A DNA stretch of 64,000 bases from Motacilla alba alba (taxonomy: Eukaryota; Chordata; Aves; Passeriformes; Motacillidae): assembly GCF_015832195.1 (NCBI RefSeq), contig NC_052018.1:29354115-29418114 (forward strand). Direction: 5' to 3'. The position numbers and the translations under genes are program-made. Position 1 is the stretch's first letter. Every line of letters begins with the position of its first letter. Positions 40,501 to 52,378 of the stretch are shown piece by piece. The notes below the pieces were generated by a model that ran no database searches, was not told where the DNA came from, and saw only the letters and a program-made list of their open reading frames with translations.

Positions 40501-43500
40501 TTTTAAGGTGTTCTTTGATTCCCTTCTGGTTCAGAATTGGTGGCTTGCATCCTTGCTGTCGGCTGTTGTTTTTGAGTACTGTTCTGTTATTTCAGCGCAG
40601 GAGAGCTGAGATGTGAGCCCACACCCGTCTCAATCCAGCAGGTAGCAATTTGTGCTGAACACAAGAATCCAAGTAGAGCGGCAGCTCCCTCTAGTGCTTT
40701 TTGGCCTTTTCTCCACTTTTAAAGCTCCTGGATAGCAGTGAAAATCTTCTGTTAAACACACTATTCACTTTGCTCTCACAAGCATTCTGAAAATTGTGGT
40801 TGTAAAATCAGTATCTCTGTACCCTTCAAATGTATTTTATGTATTTGCCTACTTCCATTTTCTTCTGAAGTCTTCTGAAAGAGAGACTGTCACATGCTGT
40901 TATCCTGCTCAGCATGGCTCTTCACTGAAATTGAAATGCTGATTTTATGAAACAAAAAGAATTACTATGATAATAGGATGCTTTAAGGTTGTAAGAACAG
41001 CATTTTGATCAGACTGCAGAACTGAGCTGATTGCTTTCTTCTGCCATAGCTGCTAACTTAAATTCCATAGGATTCAGCAACACAGGATGGGGTCCCTGAT
41101 GTCTGTTACTGTTGAGGTTGGGAGTTTATTGATTATTTATTTTTACCTTTGAATGAATCAGCAGGTTTACATAGAATCAACCCATTTACATAGATAGGTT
41201 GGAGAAGAGAAAAAAAAAAAAAAAGGAGTTTTATTCATTTCTTCATTGAGGCTTAACTTTATCTTTCCTGTCCTAATTTTCTCTGTCTCTACTAGAACTG
41301 TTATGACTGGAGCAATTCCATTTCTTAATAGCTCCCATTTTAGTGAGCTACCTTGTTTTTAAAATCAAGAGTGCTAAGCTAGAGTTGTGCTGCAAACTTG
41401 TCCCAGTATAACAAAAAAATTCTTTGGGATGAGTCTGACTTCTGCCCAGTTATTCTTTAGCAGAAGTGAAATGTTATCAGCACTGGTTTGTAAAGGTTAG
41501 AAGCATGAGGACTGCCTGTTCTGGCCAAACACAATCTTGTCCAACCTACCTGTGACAGAGGTGGGAAAGAACCACCTAAGTTCTGGTGGGTGTGTTAAAT
41601 CACTGGCTAGTAAACTGTAATCACAATTATTCATTCTCTTAAATTGATACATCCAAGCTAAGCTAATGTTTTCACCCAATAGATATAATTTCACAGTTGC
41701 TATAGCTTTTGAAGCTTACTATTCAGTTTATCATTTACCTTTGCAAGAGGCTGAATTTCATATTTTTTATCTTCTTAAGTATTTTTGGAAGATAAGCTTT
41801 GTATTACTCCCTAAAGTTTTAAATTAAAACAGGGTTTCATTTTTGTCTGCATTGCATGTGATGTAGTAGAGGTGTTCACTTGATCTTCTTCATTTAGTTA
41901 CGTACACTTTTGGTGTTGTGATTCAATACATATGTCAGTGCCCCCAAACTAGTTATCTTAAGTAGCCAGCAGTTCACCTTGGAAATTTCATTTCCTCTGC
42001 CTCAGGAAATATTGTCATTCCTCTACCAATATTTTGGGAGCGAGTGAATGTTATCGCTTAATTACTATAAAGAAAAAAATCAAAGCAATGATAAGTGAAA
42101 ATTGTCAATAGCATTTCTGGTTTTCCTGGACTTTCAGCTGCTTCTTAGAAGAATATTGGAAAGGCTTACATTATAGTGTGGGAATGGCTGGCAAAGGTTG
42201 GTCATATTGCTTGTTTCTATGCATTAAGTTTTTTATCCATATCAAAATGTAATTTATTTCTTGTGTGCTATTGTGACAGACGTCATGTTTTCATCATTCT
42301 TTCCATTTGCTCTTTGGAATAGTTATGCGGTATTGTACATCTGCCCTGATAAGTTTCATGATGTTTTGCATTAAAATAAACAGATAAACAGTGTCTTATT
42401 TTAATGGGCAGGCACCAAAGTGAAATACAGGGATAAAGTAACTGTGCTGAGTCACTTGCAGACTGTGTTCTCTGAAATGGCCTATTTTTGAGATGCAACC
42501 AATGCAATTTACTTGTTACCCGTTTTATGCATGGACTGTGAGATTGGGTAGATTTTTTCAACAGTCTCATCTTTACAGAAATGCAGGTGAACTATAAAAG
42601 TTAAGGGAGGAAAATACATTGTAAACCCCAGTAATTTCACGGTTCGGAGCTATTTCCCTTTAAGCACCTGTGTTTCTATTCCTGCCTTGTCTGTAGAAAT
42701 AACATCTGAAACCTGTTTGCAATTTTGGAAAACAATCAGGACACATTTTCAGTTCTTTTCTTATTCATACAACTCTACTCTGTGTGCTTCACTTCTGTCA
42801 ATTACACAACTTGATATTAGAAAAAAAAGGAAACCCTGCTCAAGTGAGCTTCAAAGTGGCAGATGTGCAAAATTCTCATTCAAAAGCTAGAAACTGCTGG
42901 TACAATAATTCTTCAACTGTTGTTAATTTCATTGCTTCTCCACTTTCAAACCAATGCTGCTGGGGTTTTTTAGCCTGTAGAGACTTCAGAGTAGATTGTG
43001 CAACTATATTAGTGTAGTGAAACTGTGGAAGAAAAGAGACTGTGGTTTAAGAAATTAAGTCTTGAGCAAAAATATTTTCTGTTGTTGTACACTTGTTTTA
43101 CTAGCTTTTTATTATAGAAAAAATGATAGAAACATAAAATTATTAAATTTATGTCAATTTTTGGAAAATGGAAATACTAAACTGGTAACTCAAAGGCTGT
43201 GGCATAGTCAAAAATGCAACCCAAATGCCTAAAGTTCTCCTTGACTGTCTTAGTCATGAGACATTCTGGAAATTTTTAAGGATATGTTTGTTTCTCAAAA
43301 TTGTGCCAATGTACTTTTCATCCTGTCAAAAATTATTTATTTATGTACAAATAATAACTGAGAGTTTGAGGTTGATGGCAGCATTAAGTTCTTCCTGGGT
43401 TGTGTGGCTGCAGCAGTTTCAGTGGTGGAAAAACAATAAAAGAAGCATGGTACATGATGTCAAATGCAAAGGGAGAATAAGTTCTTCTTTTTGACTCGTT

Positions 43501-44826
43501 GCAGGATTTCAGAATTCTCCAGGAATCCTGGGTTCAAGGATTCAACACAGCAGGTTTACAGTGCTGATGTTGAGATGTCTAGGCAGGGTCTTTATGCTTC
43601 AGTTTCAGTTCTGAATTGCCAGCTTTATTATGGATATCAAAATAAAAATCCTGCCATTAACTTTAGAAATCAGAGTGGAGTGAGATCTCAGTGAAGACAT
43701 CATGACCATATTGATCTTATTTTTAACATAAATTTGAAGTGACAATTCACTTTGAAATAACAGGAATGCAGGAGTGCACTTTTGTCTCTTCCAATTTAGG
43801 GAAGAAGGAGGGAGTGAAACACCTGAGATATTTCATGTGGCCTCCAAGTTTTCCTAGTATCCACACTAAGACAAAGCTGCAGAGGGCGAATTGTAATTAT
43901 AAAAGGCCTCAGAGGAGAAAAGTTGCTTTTGTGCCCTGTCTGTATTACAATCGGGTCAACCAGGCTAAATTAGTTACTTGAATATATTGTAATCTTATTA
44001 ATACAGTTAAACGTTTCTTACAGCCATCATGAGTGGTTGTTGTTCATACTGCATTATGGGAAGGCTTCAACTCAAAGAGAGTAACTACACCAATTTGTAA
44101 ATTTAATTGAGTCTTAGTTCACAAGAACTGACTGTACTTTCTGTGTTCTGCTCCATCAACCAAACTTAAAAATCTCATTGAGGGCATGCTTTTTGGCAGA
44201 ATATGCCTAAAAATGGGAGGATTTAATGTCCAAAAATGTTTTTTTCCTGAGCACATTTTTCAGTGTTTCTGTCCTAAATGTTCATTTGATCAGGAAGTTC
44301 TTTTTTCAGTGTTCAATTTCTTCATGAAAGGTGTATTTAAGTAAAAATTTGCAATGCTAATAAAACTAGAAAGTTAATATTCTGGAGAATTCTTGCTTTC
44401 CTCAATTTCATTTACTGTACTCCCAGGTTAAAAACGTTGCTGTTCACTCACACTAGGAGCCACTTCTACATCAAAACTTGTGCTTTGAGTTAGTGGAAAG
44501 AGTTTTAAAAGGCTGCAGAACAAGAATGTTGTTCATACAAGAAGGGACTTGTAATAAAATTTATATGGATTTCACTTCTGCCTTCTCTGACTGACTAGTT
44601 CACTTGAAAATAAGTTGGTAGTTTTCAAAATTCAGATATTTAAAAACTAACTTTCTTCTTCCTCTGTGCCAGAAAAAAGAAATAATGAAGTTACAGAAGA
44701 TAATTTACCGTACACTCAAAAAAAAACCAAAAACCTTTTACATCTCCACTGCTCTTTAAAAAAAGATATGCAAACATAAAATTATTTAAATTAAAATGAC
44801 TTTCTGATGCATGTTTTTCCATATAG
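37574..44826 (+). other. COL19A1: Intron 5 (7,253 bp)
   Basis: AT-rich intron with homopolymer runs (A17 at 39618-39634, T16 at 40105-40120, A15 at 41210-41224) and one CTCF-like site at 40684. No CR1 fragment and no further exon were recognised. Confidence 0.8.
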
Positions 44827-44880
44827 GGTCCATCTGGACTAAAAGGAATCCTGGAGTCATTGAACAAGCATTATAATGAG
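44827..44880 (+). CDS. COL19A1: COL19A1 exon 6: GPSGLKGILESLNKHYNE
   Basis: The exon has 18 codons, acceptor CATATAG, donor GTATGG. Two perfect triplets (GPS, GLK) end the helical domain, then GILESLNKHYNE leaves the repeat and starts a hydrophilic, non-helical hinge (NC5). In human the same place holds a Tyr- and Asn-rich hinge of different sequence, so the position is conserved but the residues are not. The last two codons, Asn-Glu, are followed across the splice by Ser, which creates an N-E-S sequon. Confidence 0.94.
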
Positions 44881-47800
44881 GTATGGAGATTTGATTTGGC
44901 TTCTGTGTGGGTTTATGACTAAACAGTATCTAAGGTAGAAATGACTACAGTTTTAATTCCTGTGAACCACATGCCAAATTAATTCAGAAGAGAATTTCTT
45001 TGCTGCCCCCTTTCTGCATCCCTTTTACAAGTTTCAGTCCACACTCTCATCACATTCCTGCCTTGTCATCTATCTTGCTGCCATGTGTCTTGCCTCCCAT
45101 CCATCTTCTACTTACTTGGTTTTGACTGGTGAAACTCAGAAAGGAAACGTCTGGACCACCTGGCTGTTACTGTGAAGCACCAGCTCCCCAATTTTAATTG
45201 CTTTAAACTGAACTTGACATTTCTTTCTTGACCAACTCTGTCATGATTCTAAGAGTAAAATAGAAAGACAAGGAGGCATAATTTTGAAAAGATCTGCCAG
45301 CAGTCCATGAGAATTGTCCTTATGTTTGTATTTGGGACTAATAAAAATACTGTGTCAATTATAAAACCACCTGCAGCTAAAAGAATTTAAAAGAAAGGGA
45401 AAAAAAAGTTAAAATTGCATAGGACTGTGTTCAACTTGACAGAGTTTTTACCTTCTTACTGCAGGTATTTCAAGTCATTTAAGCTGTGGTAGTGTCTGCC
45501 ATTGTATGAGAATAGAGAAGTTTGCTTAATTGATTTGGGAGTATGTAACCTCTCTGATCAGAAAACCATTTTGTTCAAAAATTCAAGATGTACTATTACA
45601 GCATTATTTCCCCAGTACAGTGGTTAATGTGTGTATCACAACTTAAGTCATGCAGGTCAAGCCTGGAGGGAATTAATTTATTTTAATATTAGAATGCATT
45701 AACTATACACGAATAGAATGCCCATGTATTCAGGGTATTTTTCTTATTTAACATTCCCAGATGAGTGCTAAAATCTTTCTTTGAACAGGGATTCTGTAGT
45801 TAAATTCACGTCAAACATACCTTTCCAGCTGCTTTTATCACTGAAGTGAATTCTTTGATATTAATTATGATATTTAATCCATCCCAAATCAGTACATCAC
45901 CTTAGAAGCATGTATTAGGAGTTAAACATAGAGTATTATGCCTATTTTTTTTATGCCTAGAGACTTAATTTTTGTATTTGGTCTCTTGCTTCATATATAT
46001 TTGTTGAAGTTTCACATATTTTGGCTTTCACTTTTGGTTTCCTTACCAATTTCTTTTTCCTACCAAAGAGCTTTAACTGATACCAGCACTGTTTCCTCTA
46101 TTGATACCATATTTTTGTAACTCATTCCCCACCTCTGCCTTATCAATCTCTTTAATCCTGATAGTCCCTTTAAGGTTAATTCTGCAAGAGGAAATACAAA
46201 CAGTGATGATCTCCAGGAAATGACACACATCTGTCTCCAAAAATCATGTTTCTTATAATTATAATGCTCTAAGTAATCTTAATGTGGCTAATATTTCCTA
46301 ATTAACAGTCTTCTGTAAAAAAATGTAGACCAGCTGGTGTGTGTCTATAAATTAATTATCTTTTAAATCCTGGATAGCTATCAACTTTTTTCTTACTTCA
46401 ACTGCCTCGTTTGAAGATTTTAATGACTCTGTCGTAAGCAATTAACTGTTCAACAAGGAAATGCTGTTTGATTCCAGATGAAAATGGAGTTGGCTTTCTG
46501 ATTCAAGTAGAAGGTTCTAAATATGCAAACTTTTAGTTAAAGTTGACTCCTAGAGTCAACTTAAGTCTCCAACAACAAATGTATTAATTCCTATACATTT
46601 TAGGATGGGATTGAGATAGTCCCATCAAGGACAAGATGAAGATGTCTTCAAAGAAAAGAACAGCTTCTCTGCTTGCCATTGATTCACTTAGGCAGATGTA
46701 TGCACCAGTAACTTGTCTTTTCTCCATGCTGTTACATATTATGACAGAAGCTGATTTTGCCCACAGCACCTTGGAGACATTAAGCAGTCTTTCACATTCC
46801 AGTATTGAATTTGTAGTGGGCCTCAGTTATCATTGATAAAATGATATTTGAGTGATACTCCAAGGTTTCTGAGGTTCTCTACAGCACAAGGAATGGTGGT
46901 GTCATCTTCCATCATTTTATTCATTTTCTCAAGGATGTCACAAGGTCTTCTTTCAGTTTGGTGTTTAAAGTGTTTAGGCATTGAGCACATTTTAGTTGTT
47001 ATAAGTATTTTCGCACTTTTTTTTTTTTAATCTGGAGAATATTAGTATGGCTTCTTTATGTTGGCATTTCTAGGAACCATGGGAAACTGATACCAAGAAA
47101 TGTGGTGGCTCCTAAGACCCATCACAATTAACAATGTTTTTTCTGTTTTTCTAATTTCTCTGTTTGTTATCAGATTATTTGCAAATTTTCTGATTGTTGT
47201 ATGGTAATTTCTGATTGCTGTAATAAGTATTGGTAATTGCACATTGTATTTAAATAATTTATTGCAAGCAGGATTTTTCTGGGTCAGCATCAATCACTTT
47301 ATCAGAGTGATTTTGAAGGAGGCTGGAGTGCAAGCCTTTAAAAGCATAATTTACTTGATCCATGTATACAGTGAAAGTGCACTATAAATACAATTGCTGA
47401 TTGCAGCAGCAAATTGTGCTGAACAGCAAACCAAGATCAGCAGTCTTTCTTTAATGAAGGTGAGAGAAACCTGCCAAGGATAAGTAGTAGCATTGACCCT
47501 TAATGGGGTGGGAGCCAGTGCTGGAGCACTGCTTCCTTCATTCTTCCTCTGTGCTTGTTTTTACAGGTGACTGTTTTTATAGTCCTTCTTGTTATGTCTT
47601 TTGCATTTTCAGCATGAATCAGATGCTTTGCATGTGTTCAATGAACACATTTTGTTCTCTTCTTTTTGCCAAGAAACTAGTTCTGCCCTGTGTGTTACAT
47701 TCCTTCCGAGATGGATACACAATGCCTCATGATTTGCATTTATATACTCTCAGGCCTCTGTTATCCTTTGCTTGGGTTTTCAAGGCCTCTGTTATCCTTC

Positions 47801-48081
47801 TTACTTGCCAGTTTTCCATATGTAAATGTAAGGTCATTTAGCCGAACTTGCTAAATATCTTTGGAAAGGGCATGTAAATCAGTTTAATCAAAAATGTTCT
47901 CCAACACATAAAAATAAAAAATTAAACCATAACACAAAAAAATTGTAACTATAACACAATCTGGTCAGGAAATGTTTCAGAATCATCATAATTTGTATTA
48001 ATTTTAGACTATTATGGGATAAATCAGTATTAACTTTTAAATTTTTTTTTGTTTTAGTGTATTTTACTTACATTTGGTTTT

Positions 48082-48143
48082 AAATTACCTATAAAAATGC
48101 AAAGAACATAACCAAATTACCTATAAAAGTGCAAAGAACATAA
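48082..48143. repeat. Tandem duplication, 32-bp unit, two copies
   Basis: The unit 'aaattacctataaaaatgc..aaagaacataacc' occurs at 48082-48113 and again from 48114, with one A-to-G change in the second copy. The near identity suggests a recent local duplication. Confidence 0.92.
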
Positions 48144-48196
48144 GGGTAGTTATTTGGTCTAAAAGCCTTTTCCCCTTTTTTCCCCTCCATATATGC

Positions 48197-48215
48197 AAAA
48201 AAAAAAAAAAAAAAA
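48197..48215. repeat. Poly-A run (A19)
   Basis: Nineteen consecutive A bases. No retro-element body is recognisable next to it. Confidence 0.9.
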
Positions 48216-49346
48216 GCACAACTCAGTATAAATCATAATTCATAATTTGTAGTGTACTCAGGGTAACAGACACCTGGACTCTCAGCCCAGTAGTAGTCTA
48301 CTGCTTCTCATCAGTACTCAGGTATCTGTGTATCTGCATCTTGTTCTGAAGGTGATTTTGATAATTAGTATACTCACAGTGTTACAAACCCTAAAGACCA
48401 AGGAGAATCCATCAGGAAATTAGCATTTCTAAAATAATTATTGATTTTTTTTCAATTTATAGTCAGTTACCATCTTCTGAAAATATTAACACAGTGTAAA
48501 TGGCACATTTATTCATTGTGATATTTCCCATTTTAGGGGTATGGAACCTGGGATATGGCAAGGGGAGTTAGCTTACTCAGGGTTCCTGCTCACCTCAGTG
48601 GCATGTGTTCTAGGATTGGGATTCCCTGGGTCTTGACTGGAGCTCATTTTTCAGGGTTATTGGGGTTTGGTTTCTTTTTTCATTGTCATTGCAAAGAAAC
48701 ATGTTCCCCTTAGGACGTCTGACTTTGTGAAAAGGAAACCATTTGCTTTGTGTTTTATTGTGTCTTTACCTTGTACAGAAGAGTAAATAAATGCAGTGCA
48801 ATAACAGCTGAGCAAGTATACAACCTGAACCTTCTAGTACTAAGTCTCTCTTCCTTGAGAAGCAATGTGAGGAGCCTGTTCCCTCTTACTACTGTAGTAG
48901 ACGTAAAATGATTCTACGTATTTTACATTTCATGGTGCTCAAAAGTAAAAAGCTTGTGGTTCATTTTCATAGAAGTTGGAGGTTTTCTTCTTTTCTAACA
49001 TACTTGAGAAATGCTTTGTAACAATGAGCATAAAAATATGCTCTTTGCATTGAACTCAAAAAAATCACCAATTTGCGTAGCAATAGTCAACATAGATATT
49101 TCCCTTTTATGCTTTTGTTCATTTTGTGTTAGTGTGGCAGGAGTGTGAATGCGTGATAAAGGATGTGTTCTGCAACACACTACCTACTTGTACTGCAGAG
49201 GCATTTATTATTATTCCGTTTCTAGTGGTAAATTAGGACTTCTGAATTTACAACTGGTTAATTACAATAAATTGTTATGGTAAATAAATTGTTACTGGAA
49301 GTAAATAGTGATGTTTTCTGATCTTTGTGATGATATTTCTTTCCAG

Positions 49347-49409
49347 AGTGACACAAGACTACTGGGAGTACTTGGGACCCCTGGACTTAAAGGCCAAAAA
49401 GGAGACGTT
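49347..49409 (+). CDS. COL19A1: COL19A1 exon 7: SDTRLL then GVLGTPGLKGQKGDV
   Basis: A 63-bp exon of 21 codons, acceptor TTTCTTTCCAG, donor GTAAGC. It is one of two exons here that do not begin with glycine. The first six residues (SDTRLL) finish the non-helical hinge, and five triplets then open the next helical domain (COL4). The first serine completes an N-E-S sequon with exon 6. An open frame runs through both borders but is interrupted by the clear donor. Confidence 0.92.
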
Positions 49410-50182
49410 GTAAGCATTTGGGATGAATTTGGAGAAGTTTTCAAAGTGCCTACCCAACCTCTCCCTGCCACCCTCAACACAGTGCATTTTATTTGATTTA
49501 TCCCAATGGGTTTGAAGGAATAGATTTTTGGGATGACTGGCACTTTGATCTGTGTAGACCAATAGCCAAGTCATCGTGTTATCCTGCAGAGGCAGCATGT
49601 GATCCTTTCTCCTCTAGTAAAAATAGTAAGGGGAAATGCTGAAAGTATTATGTATGGTTTCTATAATGCCACCTGAGAAGTCAAATGATCTGCCCTGCCA
49701 GTTATGTGGGAAAGACTCTGAAAAAGCTGCGATTCAGAAAATATTTTGGATAATAAATAATGACCATTTAAAGCAGTTTCTCTGTAGCGATGAGGCTTTC
49801 TATACCAAAAATATTCATAGACAGCCTCTAAAAATTACATGAAAATCTAATTCAGAATCCACACTTCATTGTTTATAGTTATCTGTCCTGTATAAACAGC
49901 TCACTGATATTTTAACAGTTGCATGCCTTTCAGACTTTTAAGAGAAGAGACAAGTGCTCTGGATATGTGACAGAATTGACAACATTTTATTGAGAAGCCT
50001 GCAGATCTTCTATAGAAAACAGCCATTTAAATTCATTTGCAGATGTTTAAGCTTGATTTCCATTGTAACAATCGTGAAGATTTTGTGGCCCACACAGAAC
50101 AAAGTACAGTTAAATAAGAGGAGGGGGTTATTTACATTTGCCAGAATACAAAGATTTTAAATATAATTAATTTTGTTAAAAG
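49410..50182 (+). other. COL19A1: Intron 7 (773 bp)
   Basis: AT-rich intron, GTAAGC to TTGTTAAAAG. Its 3' pyrimidine tract is weak. Nothing else is recognised. Confidence 0.85.
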
Positions 50183-50227
50183 GGTCAAAAAGGAGAACAG
50201 GGAATGACTGGTGCAAAAGGAGAAAAG
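50183..50227 (+). CDS. COL19A1: COL19A1 exon 8: GQKGEQGMTGAKGEK
   Basis: The exon has 15 codons of five perfect triplets. The acceptor TTGTTAAAAG is purine-rich and weak, while the donor GTGAGT is strong. Three triplets carry Y-position lysine. It lies in the COL4 helical domain directly after exon 7. It seems longer than the matching human stretch as I recall it, so the exon boundary correspondence here is approximate. Confidence 0.93.
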
Positions 50228-51167
50228 GTGAGTTAATTCCTTACTTCTGTGCTCATGTGTTTACTAGAAGTTGATGCAATGTACTGCTTATGAACAAAAT
50301 CTTGTAAAATATACAGGAGATCAAGACAAAATATTTGGGTATGGGAATAGTTGTCAGTTTCTAAATGTCCTTAGTACTTTATTCAAGCCCCACCTTGGGA
50401 GGGTATTTACATAGGCAAGTAAATGTCCCTGTTCTACCAGCTCACAAAGTCCTTAGCTTTAAAAACAGTTAGACTTTTACTTAATAACACTTTTAAATTA
50501 TTTTTGTATCAGTTTATGACCAGAGGCTGCCTCATGAATTAGGTGCCAATCATACTTTTTCAAGTTATGAATGTGATATTCTACATAAATATGAAAAAAC
50601 AAAAAGCTTTAAATTATTAAAATTAACAAACTAACATTCTAATTTAGTTTATTTTATTTTAAGCATCTATTTTACAGTATTATTTGGGAGGTATGACTTG
50701 GGAACAGATGTGTATTTTACTTTTCTAGGAACGTATGCTGTACATAGTGCTGCTGATTAATAGGTGTTTTCCCATTCAGCTGTGAGGCTTCTTGGTTTCT
50801 TTGGTCATAGTTATATAGTTTTCCTGCAGGCAGAAACAGTATTTTTACTCCCTTGATATAACAGATTTGAGGTTTTGTGTGTTATAAAGCGCCTGTGTTT
50901 GCGAATTTTTCAGATTTGGATGCATGATTACTCTATTTAGCTCATGTTCCTGACACTCCCTTGTGATCCTGCTTGAAAGGACCATAGATGTCATGGTCTT
51001 GGCATTAAATCAACATCATCTCTCAAGTAAACTTTTGTAGTACATATATTTGTATTTTAGACAGTTTTAAAATAGCCACATTTTCCAGGACTCTTCAGCA
51101 AAACCAGACATATGTGCTATTTACCATTTTAAATACATCTGTTAACCTCTTTTCTACTTTTCCTTAG
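50228..51167 (+). other. COL19A1: Intron 8 (940 bp)
   Basis: AT-rich intron ending in TTTTCCTTAG. No repeat or exon recognised. Confidence 0.85.
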
Positions 51168-51203
51168 GGAGAGCCTTCTGAAAAAGGGGACAAAGGAGAC
51201 CCA
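51168..51203 (+). CDS. COL19A1: COL19A1 exon 9: GEPSEKGDKGDP
   Basis: A 36-bp exon of 12 codons, acceptor TTTTCCTTAG, donor GTAAGT. The second triplet reads SEK, so a serine (TCT) stands where glycine is expected. This gives five residues between glycines, an imperfection rather than a frame error. From memory the human chain also lacks glycine at this triplet (GEPFTK), so it is probably an old, tolerated flexible point. Confidence 0.94.
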
Positions 51204-52190
51204 GTAAGTGTAGCATGTTTTGAACTGCTGTGAATAATGTACATTTGAGATTACTGTCATACCAATTCATTCTGTAACCTTTTTCTTTGTAGACATTCAT
51301 TAGATGCAGGGATTGTTTGGAATAGCATATGTATTGTCTCCATCTTACATCAAGGTCTCCCAGGTTATAAATAAAAAACAGAGGTGCCCTGTTTTTCAGC
51401 ATTTCTGTTGCTGGTACTGTCCATGAACTGAGTTTAGAGCACATGCTTTTTTTTTTTATTCCCTGAAGGTTCTTTCTTTCAGCTTTTCCAGAAAGTTTTA
51501 TGTGGCCTGATCTGTACTGTTTCGATGCCACCAGTGTGGCATTTAACATCAGGCTGTTCTTGTCCAGCCATTTTATGTGTGCATAACTTTGTGCATAACT
51601 TTTTTCTTATTTTAAGGCAAATTTTCAGAACACTCATTCTGTAAGAATCTCTTTACCTATGTTACATATTTTTAATTAATTATTGTCCTCTCTTATGATA
51701 TTTGACAAAAACTTGTTATGCTTTTAAATATAAATATTATAAACATATATATTAAATATAAATATAAATATTATAAATATTGTAAATTAATATAAATATA
51801 GTTATGCTTTTAAATATAAAACTCAAGGTTACTGAGATACTTGTGATTAACATATTATAATAATCAGAATAAGTCCTACTGTAATAATGTGTGGGCTTGG
51901 AAGTGAATACTGGTTACCAGAAGAGATGTAGTGGTGAAGAATAGATTGGAAATGCTGCTAAGGACATGTAGTGTTTTCAAAAATTTTTCCTCTAAAACAG
52001 TGGGAAAACTTGCAAAAAAAATTAGGTTGCTATGTCTTTCAGAGTTTGCAAAAGGCATCAGCAATTATTTCATATTTTCTCAATATTTAGGTTTGCAAGC
52101 TTCATTACAATATTTTAAGGTAGCAAATTAAGCTCTTATTTGATCCTACTTAAATTTCTAACTTCTTATAGTTGTATTTACTATTTTCAG
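51204..52190 (+). other. COL19A1: Intron 9 (987 bp)
   Basis: Contains a very AT-rich stretch at about 51715-51830 made of 'aaatataaat' units, in which 'gttatgcttttaaatataaa' occurs twice (51715 and 51801). Nothing else recognised. Confidence 0.85.
51715..51830. repeat. AT-rich low-complexity repeat
   Basis: Almost pure A/T with degenerate 'taaatataaatatta' units. It opens and closes with two copies of 'gttatgcttttaaatataaa' about 86 bp apart, which suggests a decayed tandem duplication. Confidence 0.8.
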
Positions 52191-52226
52191 GGAGAGACTG
52201 GAATGGAGGGATCAAAAGGAAATAAG
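52191..52226 (+). CDS. COL19A1: COL19A1 exon 10: GETGMEGSKGNK
   Basis: A 36-bp exon of four perfect triplets, acceptor CTATTTTCAG, donor GTATTT (weaker). It is separated from exon 11 by an intron of only 98 bp. It lies in COL4, and the GSK and GNK lysines are in Y position. Confidence 0.94.
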
Positions 52227-52324
52227 GTATTTTTGGACTGTACACATTATCAGTACACATAGCTGATACTGGGAGACATAGCAATAAACTTGGATTTTTT
52301 TGTTTTCTCAAACAAAATCATTAG

Positions 52325-52378
52325 GGTGAAATAGGAGATCCTGGACCACCTGGTCTTATTGGAAATCCAGGATCAAAG
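52325..52378 (+). CDS. COL19A1: COL19A1 exon 11: GEIGDPGPPGLIGNPGSK
   Basis: The exon has 18 codons of six perfect triplets. The acceptor is ATCATTAG, whose main pyrimidine run lies about 15 to 30 bases upstream, and the donor is GTAAGT. The stretch GDPGPPGLIG.PG.K matches my recollection of human alpha 1(XIX) except for single substitutions, making it one of the best identity anchors. Confidence 0.97.

Larger units (their letters stand above)
44881..49346 (+). other. COL19A1: Intron 6 (4,466 bp)
   Basis: AT-rich intron with an A19 run at 48197-48215, a 32-bp tandem duplication at 48082-48143 and a 17-bp direct repeat near 47752 and 47783. No exon or CR1 was recognised. Confidence 0.8.
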
